DNA of 64,000 bases, taken from NCBI GenBank assembly GCA_963838155.1, contig CAWIQE010000038.1, forward strand, positions 124,001-188,000. Reading direction: 5' to 3'. The stretch comes from Pararhizobium_B sp963838155 (GTDB taxonomy: Bacteria > Pseudomonadota > Alphaproteobacteria > Rhizobiales > Rhizobiaceae). Below, in pieces: positions 24,905-34,299 of this stretch. Under the pieces are notes generated by a model. It made no database searches and was not told where the DNA came from. It was given only the letters and a program-made list of their open reading frames with translations. A program made the translations under genes and the position numbers. Each line of letters opens with the position of its first letter. Position 1 is the stretch's first letter.

Positions 24905-25848
24905 CGCCTGAGCCTCGGGTCGAGAAGCGTCTGGACGACGTCCGCGACGAGGTTGAAGATCACGTAGGAGACCGCGATCACCAGCACGCCGCCCTGCACC
25001 AGGAGGAGGTCGCGCGTGGCGATGGCGTTGACCAGCATCGAGCCGATCCCCGGCCATTGGAAGACCGTCTCGATATAGACGGCGCCGCCGAGCACGAAGC
25101 CGGCCTGGATGCCGATGACCGGGATGACGCCGACCAGCGCCGCCTTGAAGGCGTGCCGGAAGACCACCCGGCGCTCGCTGAGGCCCTTGGCCCGCGCCGT
25201 GCGGATATAGTCCTGGCGCAAAACCTCCAGCATCGCGGTGCGCGTCAGCCGCGCGATGACGCCGGTGGCGACCACGGCGAGCGTGATCGCCGGCAGCGTC
25301 AGGTGATGGATGAGGTCCCCGATCCCCCCGCCGCCGTAGATGGCGTACATGCCGCTTGCCGGAAAGAGCCGCACCTTGACGGCGAAGAACAGGATCATCA
25401 GGAGCCCGAGGAAGAAGGAAGGCGTCGAAATCCCGATCAGGACGAGGAAGGTGATGATCCGGTCGGCCCAGCCGAACTGGCGCACCGCCGAGACGACCCC
25501 GGCGGCCAGCCCGAGCACCGAGCAGATGACGAGCGACGTCCCGGCGAGCACCAAAGTCGCCGCGAAGCGGTTCGCAACCTCGTCGATCACCGGCTTGTTG
25601 AGCGAATAGGACCGGCCGAAATCGCCGTGGAGGATGTTGACCAGCCAGATCGCGTATTGCTGCGGCAGCGGCTTGTCGAGGCCGAGCTCGGCATTGATGC
25701 GGGCGACGTTTTCCGGCGTCGCGTAGGAACCGAGGATCGCCTGCGCCGGATTGCCGGGGATCAGCGCCATCATCAGGAAGACGATGACCGTCAGCCCGAG
25801 CAGCACCGGTATCGCCGCGAGGAGCCGTTTGAGGATATAGGCGCCCAT
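24901..25848 (-). CDS. Dipeptide-type ABC transporter permease (DppB type)
   Basis: Inner-membrane permease of 315 residues that begins MGAYILKRLLAAIPVLLGLTVIVFLM, the hallmark of DppB-like subunits. The EAA loop is QDYIRTARAKGLSERRVVFRHAF, split here by the family-typical AKGL. Six helices are expected. It follows the binding-protein gene after 67 bp containing a strong hairpin and overlaps the fused DppC-DppD gene by ATGA. Confidence 0.95.
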   Translation of the reverse strand: MGAYILKRLLAAIPVLLGLTVIVFLMMALIPGNPAQAILGSYATPENVARINAELGLDKPLPQQYAIWLVNILHGDFGRSYSLNKPVIDEVANRFAATLVLAGTSLVICSVLGLAAGVVSAVRQFGWADRIITFLVLIGISTPSFFLGLLMILFFAVKVRLFPASGMYAIYGGGGIGDLIHHLTLPAITLAVVATGVIARLTRTAMLEVLRQDYIRTARAKGLSERRVVFRHAFKAALVGVIPVIGIQAGFVLGGAVYIETVFQWPGIGSMLVNAIATRDLLLVQGGVLVIAVSYVIFNLVADVVQTLLDPRLRR

Positions 25849-25875
25849 GACAGCCTGTCCCGCGAGGCGAGGCCC

Positions 25876-25900
25876 CCGGCCGCGGCGCCGCCGCGGCCGG
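25876..25900 (-). terminator. Strong hairpin between DppA-like and DppB-like genes
   Basis: A 25-base perfect palindrome centred on one base gives 12 complementary positions per arm (CCGGCCGCGGCG and its complement), all G/C; a few central bases must form the loop. As at 7462 and 42120, it lies just after a binding-protein gene and likely stabilises that part of the mRNA or partly ends transcription. Confidence 0.65.
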
Positions 25901-25915
25901 AAGCGCTCTCTCCCG

Positions 25916-27472
25916 TCACCCCTTCGAAACGTGCTGCAGCATGAGGAAGAAGGACGGCTGCAGCTTGAAGCCCTTCACGGTCGCCGACGTCACGGCGTTC
26001 TGCTTCCAGTTGGCGATGAACGCCCACGGCGCGTCGTCGTGGACGATCTCCTGCACCTGCTTGTAGAGCTTGGCGCGCTCCGCCTGGTCGGTCGACTGGC
26101 GCGCCTTCTCCAGGAGGTCGTCGACCTTCGGATTGGAATAGTAGCCGGAGTTGAACCCGCCCTTCGACGGCAGCGCGGCCGAGCGCAGCGTGAGATAGGG
26201 CAGCGTGTCCGGATCGTTGGTCATCCAGGCCATTTCCGCCATGTCGGCCTTGCCTTCCAGGCCGGGATTGACCTTGCCGAGGAAGGTGTTCCACTCGAAC
26301 GACTTGATGTCGACCTTCATGCCGACGGCCTGGAGGTCCGCCTGGATCGCCGTTCCCATGGCCACCGGATCGAGCATGCCCGAGCCGCCCTGGGTCACGT
26401 AGAAGGTCACCGGCTTGCCGTCGTAGCCGCCCTCCTTGAGCAGCGCCTTCGCCTTCTCCGGATCGTAGGGATAGGGCTTCAGGCTGTCGTCGTGCGCCCA
26501 GGCGAAGGCCTTCGGCGTCGGACCCGCGGCGACCGTCGCCGTCCCCTGCAGCACGTCGTCCACGATCGCCTTCTTGTTGATGGCGTAGTTGACCGCCTGG
26601 CGGATCTTCTTGCTCTTGAAGGGACCCGACTTGGTGTCGAGGATCAGGAACCACACATGCGGGCCGGCCTGCTCGTGGATCTTGAACTGCGGATTGTCCC
26701 GGAACTGCTTGAGGCTGTCCGGGGGAACCTCGACCATGACGTCGATGCCCCCCGACAGCATTTCCGCGACCCGGGTGTTCGCGTCGGTGATCGGCCGGAA
26801 CACGACCGCGTCGAGCTTCGGCGGTCCGTCCCAGTAGTCCGGGTTCTTCGCCACGACGACCTTGGAGTTCGAGTCCCATTGCTTGAACTCGTAGGCGCCG
26901 GTCCCGACCGGATGCCGGCCGAAATCCTTGCCGTATTTCTTGACCGCGGCGGGCGAGACGATCAGCCCCGTCGGATAGGCGAGGTTGGACAGGAACGGCG
27001 CATAGGGCTTCTTCAGGTCGAACTCGACCGTGTGGTCGTCGACGGCCTTCACCTTGTCCACGTCGGAGAAGAAGAAGGCGAGCGGGAAGGGCCCCGTGTC
27101 ATGGTACTTGTTCGTCTTGTCGAGCATGCGGTCGAAATTGAACTTGACCGCCTCGGCGTTGAAGGGCGTCCCGTCGTGGAACGTCACGCCTTCCCGCAGC
27201 TTGAACGTATAGGTCTTCCCGTCCTTGGAGATCGTCCAGCTCTTGGCGAGCGACGGCTCGGGCTGCAGCGTGCCGCTCTTGTAGCGCACCAGTCCGTCGT
27301 AGATGTTGACCAGGATCCGGAAGTCGTTGACCGCCGTGTCGGCGGCCGGATCGAGCGATTTCGGCTCGGCGATCTGGCCGACGATCAGCACGCCGGGGGG
27401 CGTCTGCGCCAGCGAGGGTGAGGCGAGCGCGAGCGACACGATGGTCAGCACGGCGGCTAGAATTGTCTTCAT
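25916..27472 (-). CDS. Dipeptide-type ABC transporter substrate-binding protein (family 5)
   Basis: Periplasmic binding protein of 518 residues with a Sec signal peptide (MKTILAAVLTIVSLALASPSLAQ). Family 5 features are the segments IAEPKSLDPAADTAVNDFRI, LAKSWTISKDGKTYTFKLREGVTFHDGTPF and the late LKEGGYDGKPV. GGAGAG precedes the ATG. Such proteins bind peptides, opines, glutathione or N-substituted amino acids; the divergent amidohydrolase suggests an N-carbamoyl or N-acyl amino acid (inference). Confidence 0.94.
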   Translation of the reverse strand: MKTILAAVLTIVSLALASPSLAQTPPGVLIVGQIAEPKSLDPAADTAVNDFRILVNIYDGLVRYKSGTLQPEPSLAKSWTISKDGKTYTFKLREGVTFHDGTPFNAEAVKFNFDRMLDKTNKYHDTGPFPLAFFFSDVDKVKAVDDHTVEFDLKKPYAPFLSNLAYPTGLIVSPAAVKKYGKDFGRHPVGTGAYEFKQWDSNSKVVVAKNPDYWDGPPKLDAVVFRPITDANTRVAEMLSGGIDVMVEVPPDSLKQFRDNPQFKIHEQAGPHVWFLILDTKSGPFKSKKIRQAVNYAINKKAIVDDVLQGTATVAAGPTPKAFAWAHDDSLKPYPYDPEKAKALLKEGGYDGKPVTFYVTQGGSGMLDPVAMGTAIQADLQAVGMKVDIKSFEWNTFLGKVNPGLEGKADMAEMAWMTNDPDTLPYLTLRSAALPSKGGFNSGYYSNPKVDDLLEKARQSTDQAERAKLYKQVQEIVHDDAPWAFIANWKQNAVTSATVKGFKLQPSFFLMLQHVSKG

Positions 27473-27504
27473 GGCAATCTCTCCATCGGCTCCGATGGGA
27501 GTCG

Positions 27505-27533
27505 ATTAATCAATAAAAATTGCCTCTTGGCAA
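27505..27533 (-). promoter_or_regulatory. Candidate promoter and operator of the dipeptide-type importer
   Basis: Reading leftward, TTGCCA (27533-27528) and ATTAAT (27510-27505) are spaced 17 bp. The -35 lies inside a perfect inverted repeat TTGCC-TCTT-GGCAA at 27520-27533, a good site for repression. The FCD regulator at 21175-21954 is the natural candidate. The repeat is shared with the divergent hydrolase promoter region. Confidence 0.5.
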
Positions 27534-27584
27534 GATTTTATTATGATAAATACCCGCAAGCGACGGAGACGGAGGAGGTTCGCC

Positions 27585-28832
27585 ATGGCCGCACCGGCAG
27601 CGACGATCGACATCGCGCGCCTCGAAGGCCTTCTGGACGGCGTCAACGCCTTCGGTTTCGACGCCGCCACCGGCGGCTTCGACCGCGTCGGCTACGGCGA
27701 TGCCGACAGGGCGGTGCGCGACTGGTTCGCCGGCAGGATGGCCGAGGCCGGCCTCGCGGTGCACCGGGACGCCGTCGACAACGTCTTCGGCCGCTTCGGC
27801 CCCGCCTCCGGCCCATGCGTGATGGCCGGCTCGCATCTCGACACGGTACCGCAGGGCGGCGCCTTCGACGGCGCGCTCGGCGTCTGCGTCGCCTTCGAAT
27901 GCGCCCTCGCCATGCGCGAGGCGGGCTTGGAGCCGTCCACCGCCCTCGTGGTCGCCGCGACCGCGGAGGAGGAGGGCCGCTTCGGCGGCATGCTCGGCTC
28001 CCAGGCGATCGCCGGGACGGTGACGCCCGACTGGATCGAAGCGGCGCGCGACGAAGACGGCGTCCTGCTGGTCGACGCGATGCGCGCGCAGGGCCTCGAC
28101 GCCCGCCGCGCGCCCGACGCGGCGTGGCCGAAAGGCTCCGTCGCGGCCTTCCTGGAACTGCACGTCGAACAGGGCCCGGTTCTCGAAAGGGCCGGCCGCC
28201 CGGTCGGCATCGTCGACGCCGTGTCCGGCGTATGCGTCCTGGAGACGCGGCTCACCGGCGTCGCGAACCATTCCGGCACGACGCCGATGGACATGCGGGC
28301 CGATGCCTTCGCCGGCCTCGCCCGCTTCGCCGGCCGCATTCCGGCGATCGTCGAGGCGGCCGGCACCGGCGAAAGCCGCATCACCGTCGGCAAGGTCGCC
28401 CTGCACCCGAACGCCGCCCACACCATTCCGGGTGCGGCGGAGTTCTCGATCGTCGTCCGCGACACCAGCGAAGCCGTCATGCGGGACCTCAGGTCGGCAG
28501 TGCTCGCCGAAATAAGGGCGGCCGCCGAGGCCCACGGGCTGACGCCGGAGGTGACCGAAAGGAGCTGGCTCGCCCCGGTCGCCCTCGACGCCGACCTCCA
28601 CGCCCTCCTCGCCGGCGAGGCCGAACGGCTTGGCATCCCCCATCTGCGCATGCCCTCCGGCGCCGGCCACGACGCACAGACCATGCAGTCGCTCTGCCCC
28701 TCCGCCCTCGTCTTCGTGGCGAGCCGCGGCGGCATCTCCCATGCGCCCGCGGAAAAGAGCGACTGGCCCGACATCGAGCGCGGCGCGCAACTCGTGCTGA
28801 ACGCCCTCGTCCGCCTGAGCGCCGCCGCCTGA
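27585..28832 (+). CDS. M20-family amidohydrolase (N-carbamoyl-L-amino-acid hydrolase/allantoate amidohydrolase type)
   Basis: A 415-residue zinc-dependent hydrolase. Metal ligands are visible in MAGSHLDTVPQGGAFDGALG (His and Asp), ATAEEEGRFGG (Glu pair), and a late SGAGHDAQTM (His); ELHVEQGPVLE is the dimerisation-domain signature of the carbamoylase/allantoate subgroup. It hydrolyses N-carbamoyl amino acids or ureido compounds to amino acid, CO2 and ammonia. GGAGGAGG five bases before the ATG at 27585 fixes the start. It is divergent from the dipeptide-type importer, which probably brings in its substrate. Confidence 0.92.
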   Translation: MAAPAATIDIARLEGLLDGVNAFGFDAATGGFDRVGYGDADRAVRDWFAGRMAEAGLAVHRDAVDNVFGRFGPASGPCVMAGSHLDTVPQGGAFDGALGVCVAFECALAMREAGLEPSTALVVAATAEEEGRFGGMLGSQAIAGTVTPDWIEAARDEDGVLLVDAMRAQGLDARRAPDAAWPKGSVAAFLELHVEQGPVLERAGRPVGIVDAVSGVCVLETRLTGVANHSGTTPMDMRADAFAGLARFAGRIPAIVEAAGTGESRITVGKVALHPNAAHTIPGAAEFSIVVRDTSEAVMRDLRSAVLAEIRAAAEAHGLTPEVTERSWLAPVALDADLHALLAGEAERLGIPHLRMPSGAGHDAQTMQSLCPSALVFVASRGGISHAPAEKSDWPDIERGAQLVLNALVRLSAAA

Positions 28833-28853
28833 CGCGTAGACCGGGCAAAGCGC

Positions 28854-29984
28854 TCAGGGCTGGAAGACGAGGACGAGATAGACGAAGAAGACGACGAGGT
28901 GCACCGCTCCCTGCAGCATGTTCGTGCGCACCGCCCCGAAGGTCAGCATGCTGACGACGAGCGTGAGCAGCAGGATGACCATCTCGCTGGCGTCGAGGCC
29001 GAGCTCGATGGTGAGCCCGGACATCCAGGCGATGCCGATGACCGCCGGAACCGTCAGGCTGATCGTCGCCAGCGCCGAGCCGAGACAGACGTTGACCGAC
29101 CTCTGGAGGTGGTTGGCGGCGGCCGCCTCGAAGGCCGCGAGCCCCTCCGGCGCAAGCACCAGGATCGCCACCACCACGCCGCCGAGCGCCACCGGCAGCC
29201 CCACCGCGTCCGTGCCGTAGTCGACGATCACGGCGAATTTCTTCGACAGGAGCACGATCGGCACCAGGATGAGCACGAGCAGCAGGGCGTTGTAGAAAAG
29301 CGAGCCCTTGCGCTTCGCCTTCCTGCCGTGCGTCGGCAGGACGTCGGCGGCGGTACCCCCCTCCGCGACCACCTCGGCGAAGTGGTCGCGATGGCGCGTC
29401 GTCTGCAGGGCGAGGAAGGTGCCGTAGAGCAGCACGGTCGCCGCCGCGAAGGCCAGGCTCTGCCCCGCGGCGAGCGTCGGCCCCGGCGTCGACGTCGTGA
29501 AGCGCGGCAGGATCAGCGTGACGGTGGCGAGCGGCAACAGCACGCTGAGATAGGCGCGCGCGCCCTGCAGGTTGAAGCTCTGCTCGCGGTGGCGGATGCC
29601 GCCGACGAGAAGCGCGAGCCCCACCATCCCGTCGAGCACGATGATCAGCACGGCGAGCATCGTGTCGCGGGCGAGCGTCGGGTTGGGCCCGGCATGCAGC
29701 ATGACGGCGGCGATGACCGAAATCTCGATGACGGTCACCGCGACCGTGAGGATCAGCGTGCCGAGCGGCTCGCCCAGGATCTCGGCCAGTTCGTCCGCAT
29801 GGTGGACGGCCGAAAGCGCGCCCCAGAGCATCACCCCGAAGAGCCAGAGGAAAAGCACCACCAGCACCAGCGGGTTGCCCAGATGCTCCAGCCAGGGCGC
29901 GCCCGCCGTCTCGAACAGGATGGCGGTCGCCGCGATGAAGAGGAACGGCAGTTCGGCGCGGACCAGCCCGAGCGCGCCCCTCAT
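28854..29984 (-). CDS. Ca2+/H+ (CaCA family) antiporter, ChaA-like
   Basis: Membrane protein of 376 residues with about eleven helices. Both alpha repeats of the CaCA family are visible: GEPLGTLILTVAVTVIEISVIA with the conserved Glu in the N-half, and APEGLAAFEAAAANHLQRSVN with Glu in the C-half; the two halves are joined by a charged loop. It exchanges Ca2+ (or Na+/K+) for protons at the inner membrane. Its start overlaps the RND pump stop by ATGA, making it the third gene of an efflux operon. That linkage is unusual. Confidence 0.92.
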   Translation of the reverse strand: MRGALGLVRAELPFLFIAATAILFETAGAPWLEHLGNPLVLVVLFLWLFGVMLWGALSAVHHADELAEILGEPLGTLILTVAVTVIEISVIAAVMLHAGPNPTLARDTMLAVLIIVLDGMVGLALLVGGIRHREQSFNLQGARAYLSVLLPLATVTLILPRFTTSTPGPTLAAGQSLAFAAATVLLYGTFLALQTTRHRDHFAEVVAEGGTAADVLPTHGRKAKRKGSLFYNALLLVLILVPIVLLSKKFAVIVDYGTDAVGLPVALGGVVVAILVLAPEGLAAFEAAAANHLQRSVNVCLGSALATISLTVPAVIGIAWMSGLTIELGLDASEMVILLLTLVVSMLTFGAVRTNMLQGAVHLVVFFVYLVLVFQP

Positions 29985-32900
29985 CCTTCGCCCGCCACGG
30001 TCTTTCCGGCCTTCCCGCGCCCGGCCCGCCATTCCTCCAGCCGCTGCATCACGACGAAGAAGCTCGGCACGAACAGCACCGCCAGGCACGTCGAGGCGAT
30101 CATGCCGGAAAAGACGGTGATGCCGATCGACTTGCGCGCGCTCGAGCCCGCGCCGGTGGCGAGCACCAGCGGCACCACGCCGAGGATGAAGGCGAAGGAC
30201 GTCATCAGGATCGGCCGGAACCGCGAGCGCGCCGCCTCGACGGCGGCCTCGGCGATTCCCACGCCTTCCGCCCGCAATTCGCGCGCCACCTCCACGATCA
30301 GGATGGCGTTCTTCGCCGACAGGGCGATCAGCAGCACGAGCCCGATCTGGACGTAGAGGTTGTTGGCGACGTCGAGCCCGAGGAAGACGGAGACCGGCCC
30401 GACCAGCGACAGCGGCACGGCGAGCAGGACCGACACCGGCGCCAGCCAGCTTTCGTACTGGCCGGCGAGCACCAGGTAGACGAGCAGCAGCGCCATGGCG
30501 AAGACGAGATACATCTGCCCGCCGACGAGCTTCTCCTGGTAGGACAATGCCGTCCATTCGTAGCCCATCCCCGGCGGCAGCTCGCGGGCGGCGATCTGCT
30601 CGAGGAGGGTCATCGCCTGCCCGGACGAGAACCCCGTCGCCGAAACGCCGGCGATCGTCGCGGAGGGATAGAGGTTGTAGAGGCTGATGAGCGAGGACCC
30701 GACCGACGGCGAGATGCTCAGCACCGCCCCGAGCGGCACCATGTCGCCGTTCTGGTTGCGCACCTTCAGCGCCAGGATGTCGCTCGGCTCCACCCGGTAG
30801 GACGCGTCGGCCTGCGTATAGACCTGGAAGACCCGGCCGAACTTGTTGAACTGCCCGACATAGCTCGATCCCATGTAGCCCGCCAGGGTCGAGAAGACCT
30901 GGTCGGTGGTCAGGCCGAGCGTCTGCACCTTCGCGCGGTCGACCGCCACGCTGTATTGCGGCACGCTCGAGCGGAACGGCGCGGAGACACGCTGGATGGC
31001 GCTTTGCGAATCCGCCGCCCGCACGAGGGCGTCGGTCGCCGCCTGCAGCTTGGCGAGGTCGAAGCTGCCGTCCCTGAGCTCGACCTGCAGGGTGAAGCCC
31101 GCGGCGTTGCCGATGCCCTGGATCGGCGGCGGCGGCAGCACGATCACCCGGACGTCGCCGATGCCCGAGAGCGCCTTGTCGAGGCTGTCGTAGACGTCGA
31201 GCAGGCCGCCCTTGGCGCCGCGCGCGCTCCAGTCCTTGAGCATGATGTAGGCCACGCCCGCATTGGCGAGGCTGGCGCTGCCGTCGAGCGCGGATACGCC
31301 CCCGATGGTCACCACCCGCTCCACGCTCTCGACCGAGCGGGCCGCAGCCGTGACCTTTTGGAGGGCCGCCTCCGTCCGGGCGAGCGAGGCGCCGTCGGGA
31401 AGCTGGACGGCGGCGATCATGTAGCCCTGATCCTCGATCGGGATGAAGCTCGTCGGGATGCGCGCCAGGCCCCAGCCGGCGAGCCCGATGACGACGAGCG
31501 CCACGGCGACCATCGCCCCGGCGCGCCCCGTCATGCCGCCGATCAGCCGGGCATAGCCGGCCTCGGCGCGGGCGTAGATGCGGTTGAAGCCGCGGTAGAA
31601 GGCATTGCGCTCCTCCGGCGGCACCACAGGACGCAGCCACAGCGCGCACTGCGTCGGCTTCAGCGTCGCCGCGTTGATCGCGCTGATCAGCGCCGTCGCC
31701 GCGATCACCAGCGCGAACTGCGCGTAGATGCGTCCCGTCAACCCGGACAGGAAGGACGCCGGCAGGAAGACCGCCATCAGCACCAGCGTGATGCCGACGA
31801 TCGGCGCGAACAGCACCCGCATGGCGGCGATCGCCGCGTCGTGGCCGGACATCCCCTTGCCGATGTTGTGGGCCGCCCCCTCGACCACGATGATCGCGTC
31901 GTCGACGACGATGCCGATGGCGAGCACGATGGCGAAGAGCGTCGACAGATTGACCGAGAACCCGAGCGCCGCCATCGCCGCGAAGGCGCCGATGATCGTC
32001 ACCGGCACCGTCGTCGCCGGCACCAGCATCGCGCGCCAGTCCTGCAGGAAGAGCAGGATGACGAGAAGCACGAGCACCGCCGCCTCGACCAGCGTCTTAT
32101 AGACCTCGTCGATCAATTCCTGGACGAAGGTCGTGGTGTCGAAGGGCACCGAGTAGCTCATCCCCTGCGGGAAGGCCTTGGCGAGCGACGCCATCTTCGC
32201 GTCGACGGCCTTCGCCACGTCGAGGGCGTTCGCCTCCGGCGACTGGAAGATGGCCAACCCCGCCGCCGGCTTGCCGTCGAGGTTGAAGGTCTGCCCGTAG
32301 GTCTGCGCGCCGAGTTCGACGCGCCCGATGTCGCCGACCCGCGTCATGCTGCCGTCGCTGCCGGTCTTGACGATCACGTCGGCGAACTGCCGCGGATCGT
32401 CGAGGCGGCTTTCGACGTCGATCGTGTACTGGAACGACAGGTTCGAAGGCGCCGGAGGCATGCCCGCCTGGCCGGCCGTCACCTGCTCGTTCTGCTGCTG
32501 CAGCGCCTGGATGACGTCCTGCACGTCGAGCCCGCGCGCCTGCATGCGGTTCGGATCGAGCCAGACGCGCATCGAATATTGTCCCGCGCCGAAGACGATG
32601 ACGTTGCCGACGCCGGGCAACCGGGCGATCTCGTCCTTGAGCTGGATCGTCGCGTAGTTCGAGAGGTACAGGCTGTCGTAGCGGTCGCCCGGCGACGTCA
32701 GCGTCACGATCTCGAGGATCGCGGTCGACTTCTTGTCGACGTTGACGCCCTGCACCTGAACCGGTTGCGGCAGGGAGGCCATGGCCGCCGAGACGCGGTT
32801 CTGGACGAGCACCTGCGCATTGTCGAGATCGGTGCCGATCGCAAACGTCACCGTCAGCGTATAGGTCCCGTCCGCCGCGGCGTAGGACTGCATGTAGAGC

Positions 32901-33127
32901 ATGTTCTCGACGCCGTTCACCTGCTGCTCGATCGGCAGGGCGACGTTGTCGATGACGGTGCGCGCGCTGGCGCCGGGATAGCGCGTCGTCACCTGCACCG
33001 TAGGCGGCACGACGTTCGGATACTGCGCGACCGGCAGGGCGTAGAGCGAGACCGCACCGAGCACGACGATGAGGATGGCGATGACGTTCGCCAGCACCGG
33101 CCGCTCGATGAAGAAGCGCGAGATCAT
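29981..33127 (-). CDS. RND efflux transporter, inner-membrane pump (AcrB/MexB type)
   Basis: Pump subunit of 1048 residues, typical of hydrophobe/amphiphile RND exporters. It begins MISRFFIERPVLANVIAILIV; the proton-relay aspartates are in AIGIVVDDAIIVVE (helix 4) and the partner lysine in LSAKNAILIVEVAREL (helix 10). Large periplasmic porter loops sit between helices 1-2 and 7-8. It works as a trimer with the adaptor encoded just upstream; no TolC-like outer-membrane gene is in the window, so a channel encoded elsewhere must serve it. ATGA overlaps join it on both sides. Confidence 0.96.
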   Translation of the reverse strand: MISRFFIERPVLANVIAILIVVLGAVSLYALPVAQYPNVVPPTVQVTTRYPGASARTVIDNVALPIEQQVNGVENMLYMQSYAAADGTYTLTVTFAIGTDLDNAQVLVQNRVSAAMASLPQPVQVQGVNVDKKSTAILEIVTLTSPGDRYDSLYLSNYATIQLKDEIARLPGVGNVIVFGAGQYSMRVWLDPNRMQARGLDVQDVIQALQQQNEQVTAGQAGMPPAPSNLSFQYTIDVESRLDDPRQFADVIVKTGSDGSMTRVGDIGRVELGAQTYGQTFNLDGKPAAGLAIFQSPEANALDVAKAVDAKMASLAKAFPQGMSYSVPFDTTTFVQELIDEVYKTLVEAAVLVLLVILLFLQDWRAMLVPATTVPVTIIGAFAAMAALGFSVNLSTLFAIVLAIGIVVDDAIIVVEGAAHNIGKGMSGHDAAIAAMRVLFAPIVGITLVLMAVFLPASFLSGLTGRIYAQFALVIAATALISAINAATLKPTQCALWLRPVVPPEERNAFYRGFNRIYARAEAGYARLIGGMTGRAGAMVAVALVVIGLAGWGLARIPTSFIPIEDQGYMIAAVQLPDGASLARTEAALQKVTAAARSVESVERVVTIGGVSALDGSASLANAGVAYIMLKDWSARGAKGGLLDVYDSLDKALSGIGDVRVIVLPPPPIQGIGNAAGFTLQVELRDGSFDLAKLQAATDALVRAADSQSAIQRVSAPFRSSVPQYSVAVDRAKVQTLGLTTDQVFSTLAGYMGSSYVGQFNKFGRVFQVYTQADASYRVEPSDILALKVRNQNGDMVPLGAVLSISPSVGSSLISLYNLYPSATIAGVSATGFSSGQAMTLLEQIAARELPPGMGYEWTALSYQEKLVGGQMYLVFAMALLLVYLVLAGQYESWLAPVSVLLAVPLSLVGPVSVFLGLDVANNLYVQIGLVLLIALSAKNAILIVEVARELRAEGVGIAEAAVEAARSRFRPILMTSFAFILGVVPLVLATGAGSSARKSIGITVFSGMIASTCLAVLFVPSFFVVMQRLEEWRAGRGKAGKTVAGEG

Positions 33128-34299
33128 TCGCCCGCAGCCCCGCCCGAGGCGATCGTCGTGTCCTTCGGATCGACCGTCTCGCCCGGCACGGCGGTCATCA
33201 GCCCGGAGACGAGGACCTTGTCGTCCGGCTCGAGGCCGGTTTCGATCACGCGGAGTTCCCCGACCAGCTGGCCGATCGAGACCGGGCGCTGCTCGACCTT
33301 GTCGTCCTTGCCGAGGACGAGAAGATAGCGCCCGCTCTGGTCGGAGCCGAGCGCGCGGTCGGGGACGAGCAGCCGGTCTTGCGCCGGCCCGAGCGGCACC
33401 CTGACGCGGACGAAATAGCCGGGCAGGAGCACGTCGCCGGGGTTCTTGAAGACGCCGCGAACGGAGAGCGTGCCGGTCCCCGACGACACGGTCGGGGAAA
33501 CGTAGTCGAGCATGCCGGCATGCGGATAGCCCTTGTCGCTCTCCAGTCCGAGCTCCACCGGCACTTTCCTGAGGTCCGACGTGGTCATCCCGCGCCGCGC
33601 CATCTCCGCGCGCACGCGCTGGACCGCGACCTCGCTGAAGCTGAAGTCCGCGTAGATCGGGTCGAGCTGCACGATCGTCGCGAGCACCGTCGCCGCTCCG
33701 CCCGCCCCCACCAGCTCGCCCACCGAGACCTGCCGCGCCGTCACGATGCCGTCGAAGGGCGCCTTGACCTCCGTGTAGCCGAGATTGAGCTCGGCCTGCT
33801 TCGTGTCCGCCTCGGCCTGCTGCAGCTTGGCCTGGTCGGCGTCGCGCTGGGCGGCCGCGTTGTCGAGGTCCTGCTGGGAGGCGACTTTCCGGGCCACCAG
33901 GTCGGACTGCCTGAGGTAGGTCTCCTGCGATTGCTTGGCCGTCGCCCGCGCGCCGGCCTCGGCGGCCTGCGACTGCTGCAACGCCAGCCGGTACGGCTCC
34001 TGTTCGATGACGAAGAGCTTCTGGCCGGCCTTGACGGCGGCCCCGTCCGTATAGCTGATCTTCTCGACGAATCCCTGCACCCGCGCGACGAGGGAGGTGC
34101 TGTTGACGGCCGCGGTGGTTCCGCTCGCCGTCAGGTAGCGCTCGACCGGCTTGCTGACCGGCTTGGCGACGTCGACGGCCGGCGGCGGCGGCGAGACGTA
34201 GGCGTTCTTGTCGTCGCAGCCCGAAAGAAGCACGAGCCCGAGCAGCCCTGCCGGCACCGCCCGAACCACGCGGAAAGACTGACACCGTTGCCTGCGCAT
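33124..34299 (-). CDS. RND efflux periplasmic adaptor (membrane fusion protein, AcrA type)
   Basis: Adaptor of 391 residues. The N-terminus has a lipoprotein-like signal, VPAGLLGLVLLSGCDDKN, with LSGC as lipobox. A lipoyl half-motif (VARVQGFVEKISYTDGAAVKAGQKLF), a long Gln/Ala-rich coiled-coil hairpin (about residues 95-170) and the beta-barrel domain follow in the normal order. It bridges the pump to an outer-membrane channel. No regulator gene sits beside the operon. Confidence 0.95.
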   Translation of the reverse strand: MRRQRCQSFRVVRAVPAGLLGLVLLSGCDDKNAYVSPPPPAVDVAKPVSKPVERYLTASGTTAAVNSTSLVARVQGFVEKISYTDGAAVKAGQKLFVIEQEPYRLALQQSQAAEAGARATAKQSQETYLRQSDLVARKVASQQDLDNAAAQRDADQAKLQQAEADTKQAELNLGYTEVKAPFDGIVTARQVSVGELVGAGGAATVLATIVQLDPIYADFSFSEVAVQRVRAEMARRGMTTSDLRKVPVELGLESDKGYPHAGMLDYVSPTVSSGTGTLSVRGVFKNPGDVLLPGYFVRVRVPLGPAQDRLLVPDRALGSDQSGRYLLVLGKDDKVEQRPVSIGQLVGELRVIETGLEPDDKVLVSGLMTAVPGETVDPKDTTIASGGAAGE

